Source: Chloroflexota bacterium
Lineage (GTDB): Bacteria; Chloroflexota; Anaerolineae; Promineifilales; Promineifilaceae
DNA: 32,356 bases
NCBI GenBank assembly: GCA_024275635.1
Contig: JAJRYT010000048.1
Span: 1 to 32,356, forward strand
Direction: 5' to 3'
Made by a program: the position numbers and the translations under genes. How positions within the stretch are numbered: position 1 is the stretch's first letter; every line of letters begins with the position of its first letter. The notes under the pieces are model-generated. The model was not told the origin of the DNA, made no database searches, and saw only the letters and a program-made list of their open reading frames with translations. Positions 1 to 8,959 of the stretch are shown piece after piece.

Positions 1-1845
1 CGCAACCTCCGCTATCTTTTAACTTTGCCGATAGCAGCGTTTGTGGTCACTGCATTGATTTTTGCCGTTGTTGTGGCCTCATACCGGGGGCGGCATGACG
101 GCCGTATCTATACTGGCGTCACCGTGTTGGGCGTTGATCTGAGCATGATGACGCCGGATGAGGCTCAGGCGACGCTGGCCAAAGCCGTCCTTTACCCAAA
201 AGAAACGGCCGTTATCCTCACCGACCCGGCTACCGGCCAAACCTGGCAAAAATCCCCAGCGGCGTTGGGGCTATCTTTCGACACAGAGAAAACCGTCAAT
301 GCCGCGCTGGCCGTTGGCCGTACTGCTGATCCGCTGACCCGCTTCCGCGATATGTTTCAGGGGTGGTATTACGGCCGTTCCCTAGCGCCCATCCTCAAAC
401 TCGATGAAGGCCAACTAGAAGCCAGCTTAGCCGATATCGCCGCCGAACTGGATAAACCGGCGGCGCGTGCCGAATTGGTTATGGAAGGGGAAACGGCCGT
501 TTACACCCCTGGCGTCATCGGGCGCAGCCTGGACATTGCCGGGATACGCCGCCGCCTCGCCGCCCCGCTGACCGATTTTCGCCCCATCCAAATCGCGCTT
601 ACGGCCAACGATATCGTTCCCGCCGTTTACGACGATCCCGAACTGGCGAACCGCATCCAACAAACTATCAGCGGCCCCGTCACCTTTTATTTGCAAGAGC
701 CGCTGGCCGACCTTGACCTGGGGCGGGTGACGCTTTCCCAGGCCGATCTGCTGCGCTGGCTGCGCTACGAACTGGTGGCAGACGCCAATGGCGTCACCCA
801 TTACAATCTGTTTTTTGACGAAAACGCGGTTCGGCAGTGGCTGGCTCCCTTTGCCGATCAGATTGACCGGGTGCCGGTGAACGCCCGTTTTTATTTTGAT
901 GACAACAGTCAAGAGTTAGTGCTGGTTGCGCCGCATGTGAACGGCCGTAAACTGGACATCGAAGCCACCCTGGCCCGGCTCCAGGAACAAATCGGCACGC
1001 CCAACCATTCTATCCCCTTCATTTTGGCAGAAATTGTGCCGCTGGCCCACTCCGGCGCCACCGCCGCCGAACTGGGCATCACCGAACTCATCCGCGAACA
1101 AACCACCTGGTTCTACGGATCTTCCGACGCCCGCAAACATAACATCGCCCGCGCCGCCGCCAACTTCTACGGCATCGTCATCGCCCCCTACGAGGAGTTT
1201 TCCTTCAATAAATATCTGGGCAGCATCAGTGAAGATGACGGCTATACCGAGGGGCTGATCATTGTCGGCGGGCAAACCATCAAAGGCATTGGCGGCGGCG
1301 TCTGTCAGGTCAGCACAACCATGTACCAGACCGCGTTTTGGTCCGGCTTTCCCATCGTCGAACGTTGGGAACACGGCTATTGGCTTGATTATTACAACGA
1401 CGGCGAAGGCCCCGGCATGGACGCAACGGTTTACTCACCCATTGTTGATTTCCGCTTTGTCAATAACACACCCTACCATCTGCTCATCGAAAATTATTAC
1501 AATGAGGAAAACGAGGCGCTGACGTTCAAGTTTTACAGTACCAGCATGGGCCGCACAATAGAGAAGGAAGGGCCGTTTATTGAGAATGAAACGGCCGTGC
1601 CTGGAGCAGAGGAAGATCGGTGGGAGTTTGATCTGGATGTTCCACCTGGTCAGGTAGAACAGATTGACTGGGCCACACAGGGAGCCGATGTGTCCGTACG
1701 CCGGGTGGTCAAGAATGCCGACGGCGCGGTGATTGATGACCGCACGTTTCAGAGTCATTACATCCCTTACCCCAACACCTACCATTACGGCCCTGGGGTC
1801 GAGCCTTTCGATTATTCGGTAGTGACTCCGAAGGAACGGCCGTAA
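1..1845 (+). CDS. VanW family cell-wall protein, 5' end cut by window edge
   Basis: The frame is open from base 1, so the true start lies upstream; a TTG at 25 is in frame but sits inside the membrane segment and is not a convincing start. The protein begins with one hydrophobic helix (about nt 15-80), giving a single-pass anchor with the rest outside the cell. The middle resembles the YoaR-like putative peptidoglycan-binding region. The C-terminal third is a VanW domain: FSFN near nt 1200, the signature GGGVCQVSTT at nt 1291-1320, then ERWEHG and DATV. VanW domains are named after a vancomycin-resistance cluster, but the biochemical role is unknown; most copies in Gram-positives and Chloroflexota have no link to resistance. 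The stop is TAA at 1843-1845. The next gene follows 98 bases later on the same strand. Family assignment is confident; function is not. Confidence 0.9.
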   Translation, partial: RNLRYLLTLPIAAFVVTALIFAVVVASYRGRHDGRIYTGVTVLGVDLSMMTPDEAQATLAKAVLYPKETAVILTDPATGQTWQKSPAALGLSFDTEKTVNAALAVGRTADPLTRFRDMFQGWYYGRSLAPILKLDEGQLEASLADIAAELDKPAARAELVMEGETAVYTPGVIGRSLDIAGIRRRLAAPLTDFRPIQIALTANDIVPAVYDDPELANRIQQTISGPVTFYLQEPLADLDLGRVTLSQADLLRWLRYELVADANGVTHYNLFFDENAVRQWLAPFADQIDRVPVNARFYFDDNSQELVLVAPHVNGRKLDIEATLARLQEQIGTPNHSIPFILAEIVPLAHSGATAAELGITELIREQTTWFYGSSDARKHNIARAAANFYGIVIAPYEEFSFNKYLGSISEDDGYTEGLIIVGGQTIKGIGGGVCQVSTTMYQTAFWSGFPIVERWEHGYWLDYYNDGEGPGMDATVYSPIVDFRFVNNTPYHLLIENYYNEENEALTFKFYSTSMGRTIEKEGPFIENETAVPGAEEDRWEFDLDVPPGQVEQIDWATQGADVSVRRVVKNADGAVIDDRTFQSHYIPYPNTYHYGPGVEPFDYSVVTPKERP

Positions 1846-1943
1846 ATCTCTTAATCTCTCAATCCCCCATCTCTGCCTTTCTCATCGTTACTTTTTAGCC
1901 TGAAAATACGACTTACCCTATGAATCCATCAAAAGGAGTGCGT

Positions 1944-3509
1944 ATGGCAACGTCAGCATTAGCGCGAGAAAGAACGACCGTTTCCCCCCTGGCCTCAATA
2001 ACTACCCGCATTAATTGGCGCGTCCTCGCCAGCGCACTGGCACTGTTGATTATCTTCCTTGGGCTGTTTGCCTACGTCCAGTACGGAACCAATGCCCTGG
2101 CTGGAACCGACGGCTACTACCACATCAAAATGGGCTACCTCATCCGCCAGGAGGGAATTAAGGTTGACTTCCCCTGGCTTCCCATGACCACCCTGTGGAA
2201 TGCCGATTCATTCTACGACCACCATTTACTGTACCACATCTATTTGGCTATTTTTGCCGCCGTTGATCCTGGCGTAGATGGCGGCCTGGCCCTTACCCAA
2301 AGCGCCAAAATCGCCAGTATCATCATGCCCGCCCTTGCCTTCCTGGTAATTTGGTGGTTGTTACGCAGCCAGAAGGTTCCCTGGGCCAGTTTGTGGGCGC
2401 TGGGGTTATTTGCCGTTTCCGAAGCGTTCTTGTACCGGATGAGTATGCCCCGCGTGCAATCAGCATCATTGCTGGTGTTGGCGCTGGGATTACACTGGCT
2501 GTTACAAAAGCGGTACCGTCTGCTTCTACCCCTGGGGTTTGCCTACGTCTGGCTTTACAATGCCTTCCCACTGCTTCTGGTTATTGCCGGCGTGTACGTC
2601 GTTGCTACCCTGATGCTAGAACGTCGTTTCGTCTGGCAAGCGCTGGCTTATCCTATTATTGGCATGGCCCTGGGTATTGTTATCAACCCTTATTTGCCGC
2701 AAGACGTGAGCTTTCTCATCGGCCACCTGCTGCCCAAGCTTGGCGATATCCAGACGAAAGTAGGGAATGAATGGTATCCTTATAAAACATGGACGCTGGT
2801 GGAGAATTCCGGCTTTGCCCTGGCCGCATTTGTATTAGGTATTGTAGCCCTGGGCTGGCGCGAAAAGCGGATGGATAAGGCGACTCTGATCAGCTTAACG
2901 ATGACGGTTTTGTTTGGGTACATGCTGTTCAAATCGCGCCGATTCGTGGAGTATTTCCCCCCGTTTACATTGATTTTTACTGCCCTGGCTGTTTCGCCAA
3001 TCGTCAAAGGGTGGTTGAAGAGCAATGGGGGCCGGAAACGGCCGTATCTCCATTACCTCCTCCCCCTCGCCATGCTGCTCATCCTGGCTTTTCCTCTTTA
3101 CAGCAGCCTCACTGACGCCCGCGCCGCGCTAGGACGATCTAAACCGGCCGATCAGTATGCCGAAGCCGCCCTCTGGCTGCGCGCCAATGCCGATCCCGGC
3201 GCCATGATCTTCCAAACCGATTGGGATGACTTCACCCGCATTTTCTTTTATAATACCGATGTTATCTATCTTGCCGGCCTCGATCCCACCTATCTGGAAC
3301 TGTATGATGCCGATCTTTATAATGAATGGGTTGACATCACGAAAGGTAGAGTAGAAGCGCCTGGACAGATTATCCGTGACCGCTTCCAGGGCGAATATGT
3401 ATTCTCAGACTTGAAACACGGCAAGTTTATGAACCAGGTTGAAGATGACCCCTACCTGGAAGAGGTCTACCGTGACGATTATGCTGTCATCTTCGCCGTA
3501 ACAAATTAG
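1944..3509 (+). CDS. polytopic GT-C-like membrane glycosyltransferase (STT3-like layout)
   Basis: Start chosen at ATG 1944 because AAAGGAG at 1932-1937 is well spaced before it; an in-frame ATG at 1920 has no ribosome site. The product is 521 residues with one N-terminal helix, then a GTDGYYH loop (acidic residue D56), a DHH loop (D92-H94), roughly ten more hydrophobic helices, and a soluble C-terminal part starting near residue 400. An acidic residue after helix 1, a second acidic loop, and an aromatic/acidic motif DWDD (426-429) in the C-terminal domain match the layout of GT-C enzymes such as STT3, which use lipid-linked sugar donors on the outer membrane face. The match is by motif arrangement only; a PMT/GT39-like or unassigned GT-C enzyme is equally possible. 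A strong terminator follows at 3531-3572. Confidence 0.6.
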   Translation: MATSALARERTTVSPLASITTRINWRVLASALALLIIFLGLFAYVQYGTNALAGTDGYYHIKMGYLIRQEGIKVDFPWLPMTTLWNADSFYDHHLLYHIYLAIFAAVDPGVDGGLALTQSAKIASIIMPALAFLVIWWLLRSQKVPWASLWALGLFAVSEAFLYRMSMPRVQSASLLVLALGLHWLLQKRYRLLLPLGFAYVWLYNAFPLLLVIAGVYVVATLMLERRFVWQALAYPIIGMALGIVINPYLPQDVSFLIGHLLPKLGDIQTKVGNEWYPYKTWTLVENSGFALAAFVLGIVALGWREKRMDKATLISLTMTVLFGYMLFKSRRFVEYFPPFTLIFTALAVSPIVKGWLKSNGGRKRPYLHYLLPLAMLLILAFPLYSSLTDARAALGRSKPADQYAEAALWLRANADPGAMIFQTDWDDFTRIFFYNTDVIYLAGLDPTYLELYDADLYNEWVDITKGRVEAPGQIIRDRFQGEYVFSDLKHGKFMNQVEDDPYLEEVYRDDYAVIFAVTN

Positions 3510-3530
3510 CAATTACCTACCCCCCTCCCT

Positions 3531-3572
3531 AGAGCCTCTCGCAACAATATGCTTGCGGGAGGCTCTTTTTTT
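3531..3572 (+). terminator. Rho-independent terminator after the GT-C-like gene
   Basis: Fourteen-base arms 3531-3544 and 3553-3566 pair with one G-U wobble around an 8-base loop, and are followed by seven T (3566-3572). It lies 22 bases after the stop of the upstream gene. Confidence 0.92.
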
Positions 3573-3590
3573 GATTTTAATTGTAACTGT

Positions 3591-3728
3591 TTCGTTCAAA
3601 ATTAACTTTGCAGTTTGCTGGTGATTGGTAATTGAGTAATTGGGTAATTACCAGTTACCAGTTACCAATTACCAATTACCTGGTTACAACTTTTCAAACG
3701 CCAAAGTTATAAACGAACGCGCCCTCAG
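3591..3728. repeat. TTACCAR heptamer repeat element, copy A
   Basis: A 138-base intergenic element. It opens with TTCGTTCAAAATTAACTTTG and closes with a diverged inverted version of that end near 3700-3719 (CAAAGTTATAAACGAACG). The interior carries GGTAATT-type units followed by tandem heptamers TTACCAG/TTACCAA, which together can fold into a long hairpin. A second copy lies at 17526-17649 and is nearly identical apart from two missing heptamers. The shape suggests a non-autonomous, MITE-like or REP-like element; no transposase is present in the window. Confidence 0.9.
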
Positions 3729-3804
3729 TCACTTCGCACCTGCGGGTTACCACATTATTGGGATAGGCTCCGCGAAATTCCAAAGAGCCATTTTTTAAGG
3801 CTGG

Positions 3805-5397
3805 TTAATTGACCACCCAACTAACCATGCCTATTATGAGGATTATCGCCAAACCATAAAGCGTCGCCAGTTTTAGGACTTCGCCTTCATCTACCCCTTC
3901 GACGGTGCTGGCGCCCACGAGAACTTTGGCTGGGGCAAAGAGGCTGCCGATGGCCCCGCCGGCCGTCTGCGCGGCTAAGATGAGGGGGACGGAGAGGTTG
4001 AGGACAACGGCCGTTCCCTGCTGCAACTGCCCAAATACCACATTACTGTTCGTATTACTCCCCGTCATAAACGCGCCCAACGCCCCGATAAACGGGCTGA
4101 GCAGGGGGAAAATAGGGCCGGTGTTGGCGCTCAACGCCTCCGCCAGAAGCTGCGTCATCCCCGCGTGCTGCATCGTCAACGCCATCGCCACCAGCGAATA
4201 AACGCCAATCGTCGGCTTCACCCAGCCTTTCAGCGTCTTGCGCCAGATAGTACGGCCGTTGTAGGTATGAGGAACAAGGAATGAGGAATGAGATAGTGAT
4301 CGGCCTTCTGCCCTTTGATTTCTGCCTTTCTCCCAGCGGTACCAGGCAAAGACGAGCAAACTGGTGTACAGGAGCAGCGCCCCGGCATGACCGAACAAAC
4401 TCACGGCCCGGCCCGGCCCGGTAGGTGTGCGCCAGCCGTAGCCGGTGACGACTCCCGGGAAATCGAAATTGATAGCGACTCCGTTCAGCCACTCCTTGAA
4501 AACGATGCGCCCCAGCACAATGATGACGATGAGCAGTAAGTAGGGGTAAAAAGCGTGCACCAAGCGGCGTAAATTAAACGCTTCACCAGGCTGCTCGTTG
4601 GACAGGCGCGTGAAGTAAAGGATGGCGGCCAGCAGTCCAACGAATCCCGCGCCGAACGCGGCCACCGTCCACAGCCCGGCCCTGGCAATTGCCCACTGTG
4701 CCGCGCCCATGATGGCGGCCATCGCCAGCAAAAAGAGACCGCGTTGACGAACGGCCGTTTTCCCCCCCGCCAGCCACAACACACCCAGACCGCAGCCCAA
4801 CCCGCTCACCGCCAGCAAAATAGCTGCCGGGCCGGCCAAAATCGCGCCCGGTTCGCCGGTTGTCGCCATCAAGGAGAGAAAGGAGGAGCCTAACGAACCG
4901 AATGTGACCGCCCAGGCGTGACCAAGCAGTCCCATGGTAACGGCCGTATTCGGCGCAAATCCCATCCCCACCAGCAGCGGCGCCACCACCGCCGCCGGAA
5001 CGCCAAACCCGGTCGCCCCCTGCAAGAACGAGCCAAAAATCCAGGCCACCAGCAGCGCCTGGGCTGGTTTGTCCTGAGCCAGCGCCGGCATCTCCCGCCC
5101 GATGGCTTCGATTGCGCCTGCTTCATTCACGGTGTGGTACAGCAGCAGCGCCATCCAGATGACGTAAAGCACGAACAGCGCCAGCAGAACCGATTTGCCC
5201 CAGGCAACCAGCAGCAGTTTGCCGCCCGCGCCGAAGAAGATGACGCTGACGAGAACGGCCGTTGCCCATCCCGCCACTCCCGCCTGACTGCCACCCCAAT
5301 GCCGCCCGACCATCAGGTAAAGCACAGCCAAAACCGGCAGCGCCGCTAACAAAATATTGAACAGCGTAAGTGGAGGCAGAGAAAGTTCGGTTGACAT
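3805..5397 (-). CDS. lctP: L-lactate permease family transporter
   Basis: A 530-residue, highly hydrophobic protein, the usual length of the LctP family (proton-coupled uptake of L-lactate, also glycolate). Family hallmarks are visible: GATGFGVPAAV at about 127-137, the ALTMQHAGMT helix near 406-415, TGSNTNSNVVFG near 445-456 and AAQTAGGAIGSLFAP near 475-489. Residues about 358-383, between two helices, form a polar stretch rich in Ser, Arg and Gly. This is encoded by 7-base repeats (4268-4292) of the kind otherwise seen in spacers, so it is probably a tolerated insertion in a loop. A TATACT hexamer at 5404-5409 would place the transcript start on the A of the ATG, so the mRNA may be leaderless; no ribosome site is seen. 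The gene stands alone. Family is confident; the exact substrate (lactate or glycolate) is not shown by sequence. Confidence 0.92.
   Translation of the reverse strand: MSTELSLPPLTLFNILLAALPVLAVLYLMVGRHWGGSQAGVAGWATAVLVSVIFFGAGGKLLLVAWGKSVLLALFVLYVIWMALLLYHTVNEAGAIEAIGREMPALAQDKPAQALLVAWIFGSFLQGATGFGVPAAVVAPLLVGMGFAPNTAVTMGLLGHAWAVTFGSLGSSFLSLMATTGEPGAILAGPAAILLAVSGLGCGLGVLWLAGGKTAVRQRGLFLLAMAAIMGAAQWAIARAGLWTVAAFGAGFVGLLAAILYFTRLSNEQPGEAFNLRRLVHAFYPYLLLIVIIVLGRIVFKEWLNGVAINFDFPGVVTGYGWRTPTGPGRAVSLFGHAGALLLYTSLLVFAWYRWEKGRNQRAEGRSLSHSSFLVPHTYNGRTIWRKTLKGWVKPTIGVYSLVAMALTMQHAGMTQLLAEALSANTGPIFPLLSPFIGALGAFMTGSNTNSNVVFGQLQQGTAVVLNLSVPLILAAQTAGGAIGSLFAPAKVLVGASTVEGVDEGEVLKLATLYGLAIILIIGMVSWVVN
4268..4292. 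repeat. seven-base tandem units inside lctP
   Basis: Units GAGGAAC, AAGGAAT, GAGGAAT and a partial GAG follow one another. The string AAGGAATGAGGA also occurs in the terminal inverted repeat at 32079-32090. The units keep the lctP frame open and encode the polar loop at about residues 368-377. Confidence 0.65.
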
Positions 5398-5403
5398 GCG
5401 GGG

Positions 5404-5409
5404 AGTATA
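5404..5409 (-). promoter_or_regulatory. possible -10 box of lctP, leaderless start
   Basis: Read on the - strand this is TATACT, seven bases before the A of the lctP ATG at 5397. A convincing -35 box is not seen. No ribosome-binding site lies between, which fits a leaderless transcript. Confidence 0.4.
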
Positions 5410-5446
5410 GCCAAAACTGCCCAGAATGCCCCCGCTCAGAAAAATT

Positions 5447-5455
5447 TGTTATCAT
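5447..5455 (+). promoter_or_regulatory. extended -10 promoter of the S8 protease
   Basis: TGTTATCAT is an extended -10 (TGnTATNAT), predicting a start near 5462 and a 70-base leader that carries the hairpin at 5473-5506. The same TGnTATNAT form occurs before dinG and before the RNA candidate. Confidence 0.45.
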
Positions 5456-5472
5456 CATGGGAAACTGTCTGG

Positions 5473-5506
5473 AGACCTGCGAGGTTTATGAAAACCTCGC
5501 AGGTCT
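5473..5506. repeat. perfect 15-bp palindromic hairpin
   Basis: Arms 5473-5487 and 5492-5506 (AGACCTGCGAGGTTT and its complement) pair perfectly around a 4-base loop. It sits in the predicted leader of the protease gene. There is no T-run, so it is more likely a mobile palindromic repeat than a terminator. Confidence 0.8.
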
Positions 5507-5533
5507 GAAGCGTCACAAAAAGTGGAGCGAATC

Positions 5534-8500
5534 ATGATAAAAAATCGTTGGGGCCGGGTAACGGCCGTCACCCTCCTCCTCATCCTCACCGCTGTCTTCA
5601 TCGCCGTCACCGTCGCCGCCCAAACGCCGGGCAAACCAAACACGCCGCCCCCGGAGCCGGTTTCTGCCGACCTGGCCGAACTGTCCACCGGGCCGGACAT
5701 TTACATCGCACGCCTGCAAGATGAACCCCTTGCCACCTACCGGGGCGGCATAACCGGATTAGCCGCCACCAGCCCCCGCAGTACCGGCGGACGCAAACTC
5801 GACCTCGCCGCCCCGGCCAGCATCGCTTACCAAAAGTACCTGGACGCCCAACAAGCCCAACTCATCGCCGTTTTGACCCAACAAATCAGCCGCCGTCCCC
5901 GCATCCTATTTCAATACACCGTTGCCGCCAACGGGGTGGCCCTGGAACTCAACGGCCGGGAAGCGGCTGCCCTCGCCGCCCTGCCCGGCGTCCTCAGCGT
6001 GCGGCGCGACCAGGAGTACCAACCACTCACCGATGCCGGCCCGGCCTGGATTGGCGCGCCGGCCATCTGGGACGGGGCCGCCGCCATCAAAAATAAAGGC
6101 GAAGGCATCATCATCGGCGTCATTGACACCGGCATCAACATAGACCATCCTTCTTTTGCCGACGTTGGCGGCGATGGCTACAATCACACCAACCCGCTGG
6201 GCGTCAACCTGGGCTGGTGTAACCCGGCCCATCCCGACTACCAACCCGAATACATTTGCAATGACAAGCTCATCGGCATGTGGGATTTTGCCGACGCCTA
6301 TGGCGAATCGGATGGGCCAGAGGACAGCGTGGGACATGGCAGCCACACGGCCAGCACGGCCGTCGGGAATGTCGTCACGGCCACGTTAACGGCCGCTTCC
6401 GGTTACACCTACACCACTGCCATCTCCGGCGTGGCCCCCCACGCCAACATCATCGCCTATGATGCCTGTGTGAGTTCCTGCCCCGGCGCGGCGCTGTTGG
6501 CAGCCATCAACGAGGCGGTTACCGATGGGGTAGACGTTATCAATTACTCCATCTCTGGCGGCGCCGACCCGTACAACGATGGGGTGGAACTGGCTTTCCT
6601 GGCGGCCAATGAGGCCGGCGTTTTCATCTCGGCCGCCGCCGGGAACAGCGGGCCAGGGGCAAGTACGCTCTCCCATCAAAGCCCCTGGGTAGCGACGGTA
6701 GGGGCCGGTACGCATAACCGTCGTTTCAACAACAGCCTTATTAATCTGACCAGCCAGGATGCCGGTTCCCCCGCCGACATCACCGGCAAAAGTTTGACCG
6801 GCAGTTATGGTCCGGCGGCTATCGTTTACGCTGGGGATTATGGCGACGCTTTGTGCCTGAACCTGTTCCCGGCCGGAACCTGGGCAGGCCAGATTGTGGT
6901 GTGTGACCGGGGCCAAATCGCCCGCGTGACCAAAGGGAATAATGTGATGGCCGGCGGCGCGGGCGGCCTGGTATTGGCCAATGTGTCCGCCGGGCAAACG
7001 GTGAACGCGGACGCGCATTATTTACCTGCTGTTCATATCGGTTATGCTGATGGCGCGGCGCTGAAAACGTGGCTGGCTTCCGGCAGCGGCCACATGGCGA
7101 CGATTGCGGGAACGACGGTTGACTCCGCCGTTTCCAATGGCGACATCATGGCCTCATTCAGCTCGCGCGGGCCAAACACGGCCTTTGACGTGCTGAAACC
7201 GGATATTGTCGCGCCGGGGGTGGATGTGCTGGCGGCGAAGCATACGACCAGCCAGTTCAGCAGCCCGGAATATGGGTTGAACAGCGGCACTTCGATGGCT
7301 GCGCCTCACGTGGCTGGGGCGGCGGCGCTGCTGCTGGGGGCGCATCCGTCCTGGTCGCCGGATGAGGTGCGCTCGGCGTTGATGATGACGGCCGTTACCT
7401 CTGTCTTGAAGGAAAACGGGGTGAGTACGGCCGTTCCCTTCGACCGGGGCGCGGGCCGGATTGATTTGAGCCAGGCCGTCCAGGCCGGATTACTGCTCGA
7501 CGAAACCAAAGCCAACTACGACGCGGCCAATCCGGCGCTGGGCGGCGACCCTAAAACGCTCAACCTGCCCAGCATGGCCGACGGCGACTGTTTGTTCACC
7601 TGTGCCTTCACGCGCACCCTGCGTAGCGCCCTCACCGCATCCACCATCTGGACGGCCACTGTGACCGCCCCGGCCGGTATGACCGTGACTGTGACGCCAA
7701 CCATGTTTTCCGTCCCGGCGGCCATGACCCAAACCATGACTATCACGGCCGATGTGACGCATTATGATGACAGTCAGGGGTGGGGCTTTGCGGCCGTGAC
7801 GCTGTCCAGCCCCGGCCAGGCTGATTTACACCTGCCGCTGGCCGTGCAGAAAAGCTACGGCGACAATCTGGCGGCTTTGAGTAAAACCGCGCCAACGGTT
7901 GCCGAGCCGGGACAGGTGATTACTTACCAAATCGCCCTGGATAACCTCGACGCCATCACGCACACGTTTAGCCTGACTGACACGCTGCCTGCCGGTCTGG
8001 AATACGTGTCCGGCTCGGCGACGGGTGGACTGGTTTATGACGACGCGGCGCGGCAGTTTACCTGGAGCGGGCCGATGGGGCCGGGGACGTTGGGGTATGG
8101 GGTAACGGCCGTAACTTCACCAATCTACATCAATCTAGCTGATGTCGGGGCGGTTAACTTCTGCGACAACGTGGCCATTGATTGTGATGATGGCGTCGTT
8201 TCGTTTGATTTAGCTTCAGATTACCTGCCTGACAGTTACAGCATCACCTATTATGATGAAACGCTGACCCAATTAAATGTTTCAGCTAATGGGTTTATTT
8301 ATGGGCCGGATGGCTGGTCAGGTTCCGCCTGTTCCGCCTGTACGCAAAGATTCCCCGAAGCGACCGAAGTCAATCAAATCATTGCCGGACTGTGGCGGGA
8401 TATTGACATGAGCGGCGACGTGGGCAAGTGGTCGGCTGCTATTATCACCGGAACGTTAACAAATCCGGCGGATAAAGTCTTTTATGTCAACTGGCACAAC

Positions 8501-8956
8501 GCCGGGCAATTTGGCGCGCCGTTGACAACCAGCCGCAACGCCATCGCCCTTATCCTGGATGGGCAGTCAGAACCGGCGGGACGAATTTATTACATTTATG
8601 ATGATATTACCAATAGCAGCGTTCTTTACAACGAAGGTTTTAGCATTGGCGTAGAAAACAAAGACGGCACGGAGGGCCTGATTTATGCTTTTGCTCCTTG
8701 CCGCAGCAGCGCCTGCATTGCGGCTAACGCCACGGGAGCGCTACCGGCAAATGGGACTGTTTTGCGGCTTGATCCGGCCATCGTCGGCGGCAGTTCGGCC
8801 AAAATCTTTACCTACCAGGTTCAGGTCACGGCCGCGGCCCGAACGCTGATAACCAATACGGTGGAGGCTGCCAGCGATGGCCCAGAACCTTCCCTGGTGG
8901 CCCTGGCAGATTTGCCGGTTGAATACCGCGCTTATTTGCCGGTTGTGTTTAAGTAG
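5534..8956 (+). CDS. secreted subtilisin-like (S8) serine protease with PA and DUF11-type domains
   Basis: Start taken at ATG 5534, six bases after GGAG; an in-frame GTG at 5522 is less likely. The 1140-residue product has an N-terminal signal helix (about 8-30), an I9-type propeptide (about 55-160), and a peptidase domain with the full triad: D198 in IDTG, H268 in GHGSH and S587 in GTSMAAPHVAG. The oxyanion Asn lies in AAAGNSGPG. A PA insert (about 430-525) separates His and Ser, as in large extracellular subtilases. After the peptidase come a beta-sandwich segment, a DUF11-like repeat (about 777-870), a further extracellular domain and a tail ending YLPVVFK. It is exported and probably degrades protein outside the cell. 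The tail resembles a C-terminal motif I recall from other Chloroflexota secreted proteins. pdxH follows three bases later. Confidence 0.95.
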   Translation: MIKNRWGRVTAVTLLLILTAVFIAVTVAAQTPGKPNTPPPEPVSADLAELSTGPDIYIARLQDEPLATYRGGITGLAATSPRSTGGRKLDLAAPASIAYQKYLDAQQAQLIAVLTQQISRRPRILFQYTVAANGVALELNGREAAALAALPGVLSVRRDQEYQPLTDAGPAWIGAPAIWDGAAAIKNKGEGIIIGVIDTGINIDHPSFADVGGDGYNHTNPLGVNLGWCNPAHPDYQPEYICNDKLIGMWDFADAYGESDGPEDSVGHGSHTASTAVGNVVTATLTAASGYTYTTAISGVAPHANIIAYDACVSSCPGAALLAAINEAVTDGVDVINYSISGGADPYNDGVELAFLAANEAGVFISAAAGNSGPGASTLSHQSPWVATVGAGTHNRRFNNSLINLTSQDAGSPADITGKSLTGSYGPAAIVYAGDYGDALCLNLFPAGTWAGQIVVCDRGQIARVTKGNNVMAGGAGGLVLANVSAGQTVNADAHYLPAVHIGYADGAALKTWLASGSGHMATIAGTTVDSAVSNGDIMASFSSRGPNTAFDVLKPDIVAPGVDVLAAKHTTSQFSSPEYGLNSGTSMAAPHVAGAAALLLGAHPSWSPDEVRSALMMTAVTSVLKENGVSTAVPFDRGAGRIDLSQAVQAGLLLDETKANYDAANPALGGDPKTLNLPSMADGDCLFTCAFTRTLRSALTASTIWTATVTAPAGMTVTVTPTMFSVPAAMTQTMTITADVTHYDDSQGWGFAAVTLSSPGQADLHLPLAVQKSYGDNLAALSKTAPTVAEPGQVITYQIALDNLDAITHTFSLTDTLPAGLEYVSGSATGGLVYDDAARQFTWSGPMGPGTLGYGVTAVTSPIYINLADVGAVNFCDNVAIDCDDGVVSFDLASDYLPDSYSITYYDETLTQLNVSANGFIYGPDGWSGSACSACTQRFPEATEVNQIIAGLWRDIDMSGDVGKWSAAIITGTLTNPADKVFYVNWHNAGQFGAPLTTSRNAIALILDGQSEPAGRIYYIYDDITNSSVLYNEGFSIGVENKDGTEGLIYAFAPCRSSACIAANATGALPANGTVLRLDPAIVGGSSAKIFTYQVQVTAAARTLITNTVEAASDGPEPSLVALADLPVEYRAYLPVVFK

Positions 8957-8959
8957 CCG

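Noticed and set aside
1..1845. Reading the VanW protein as a vancomycin-resistance gene
   Set aside because: No other van genes are present, and VanW domains occur widely without a resistance link.
3591..3728. Tandem TTACCAR units considered as a CRISPR array
   Set aside because: Units are 7 bases with no spacers, and no cas genes are nearby.
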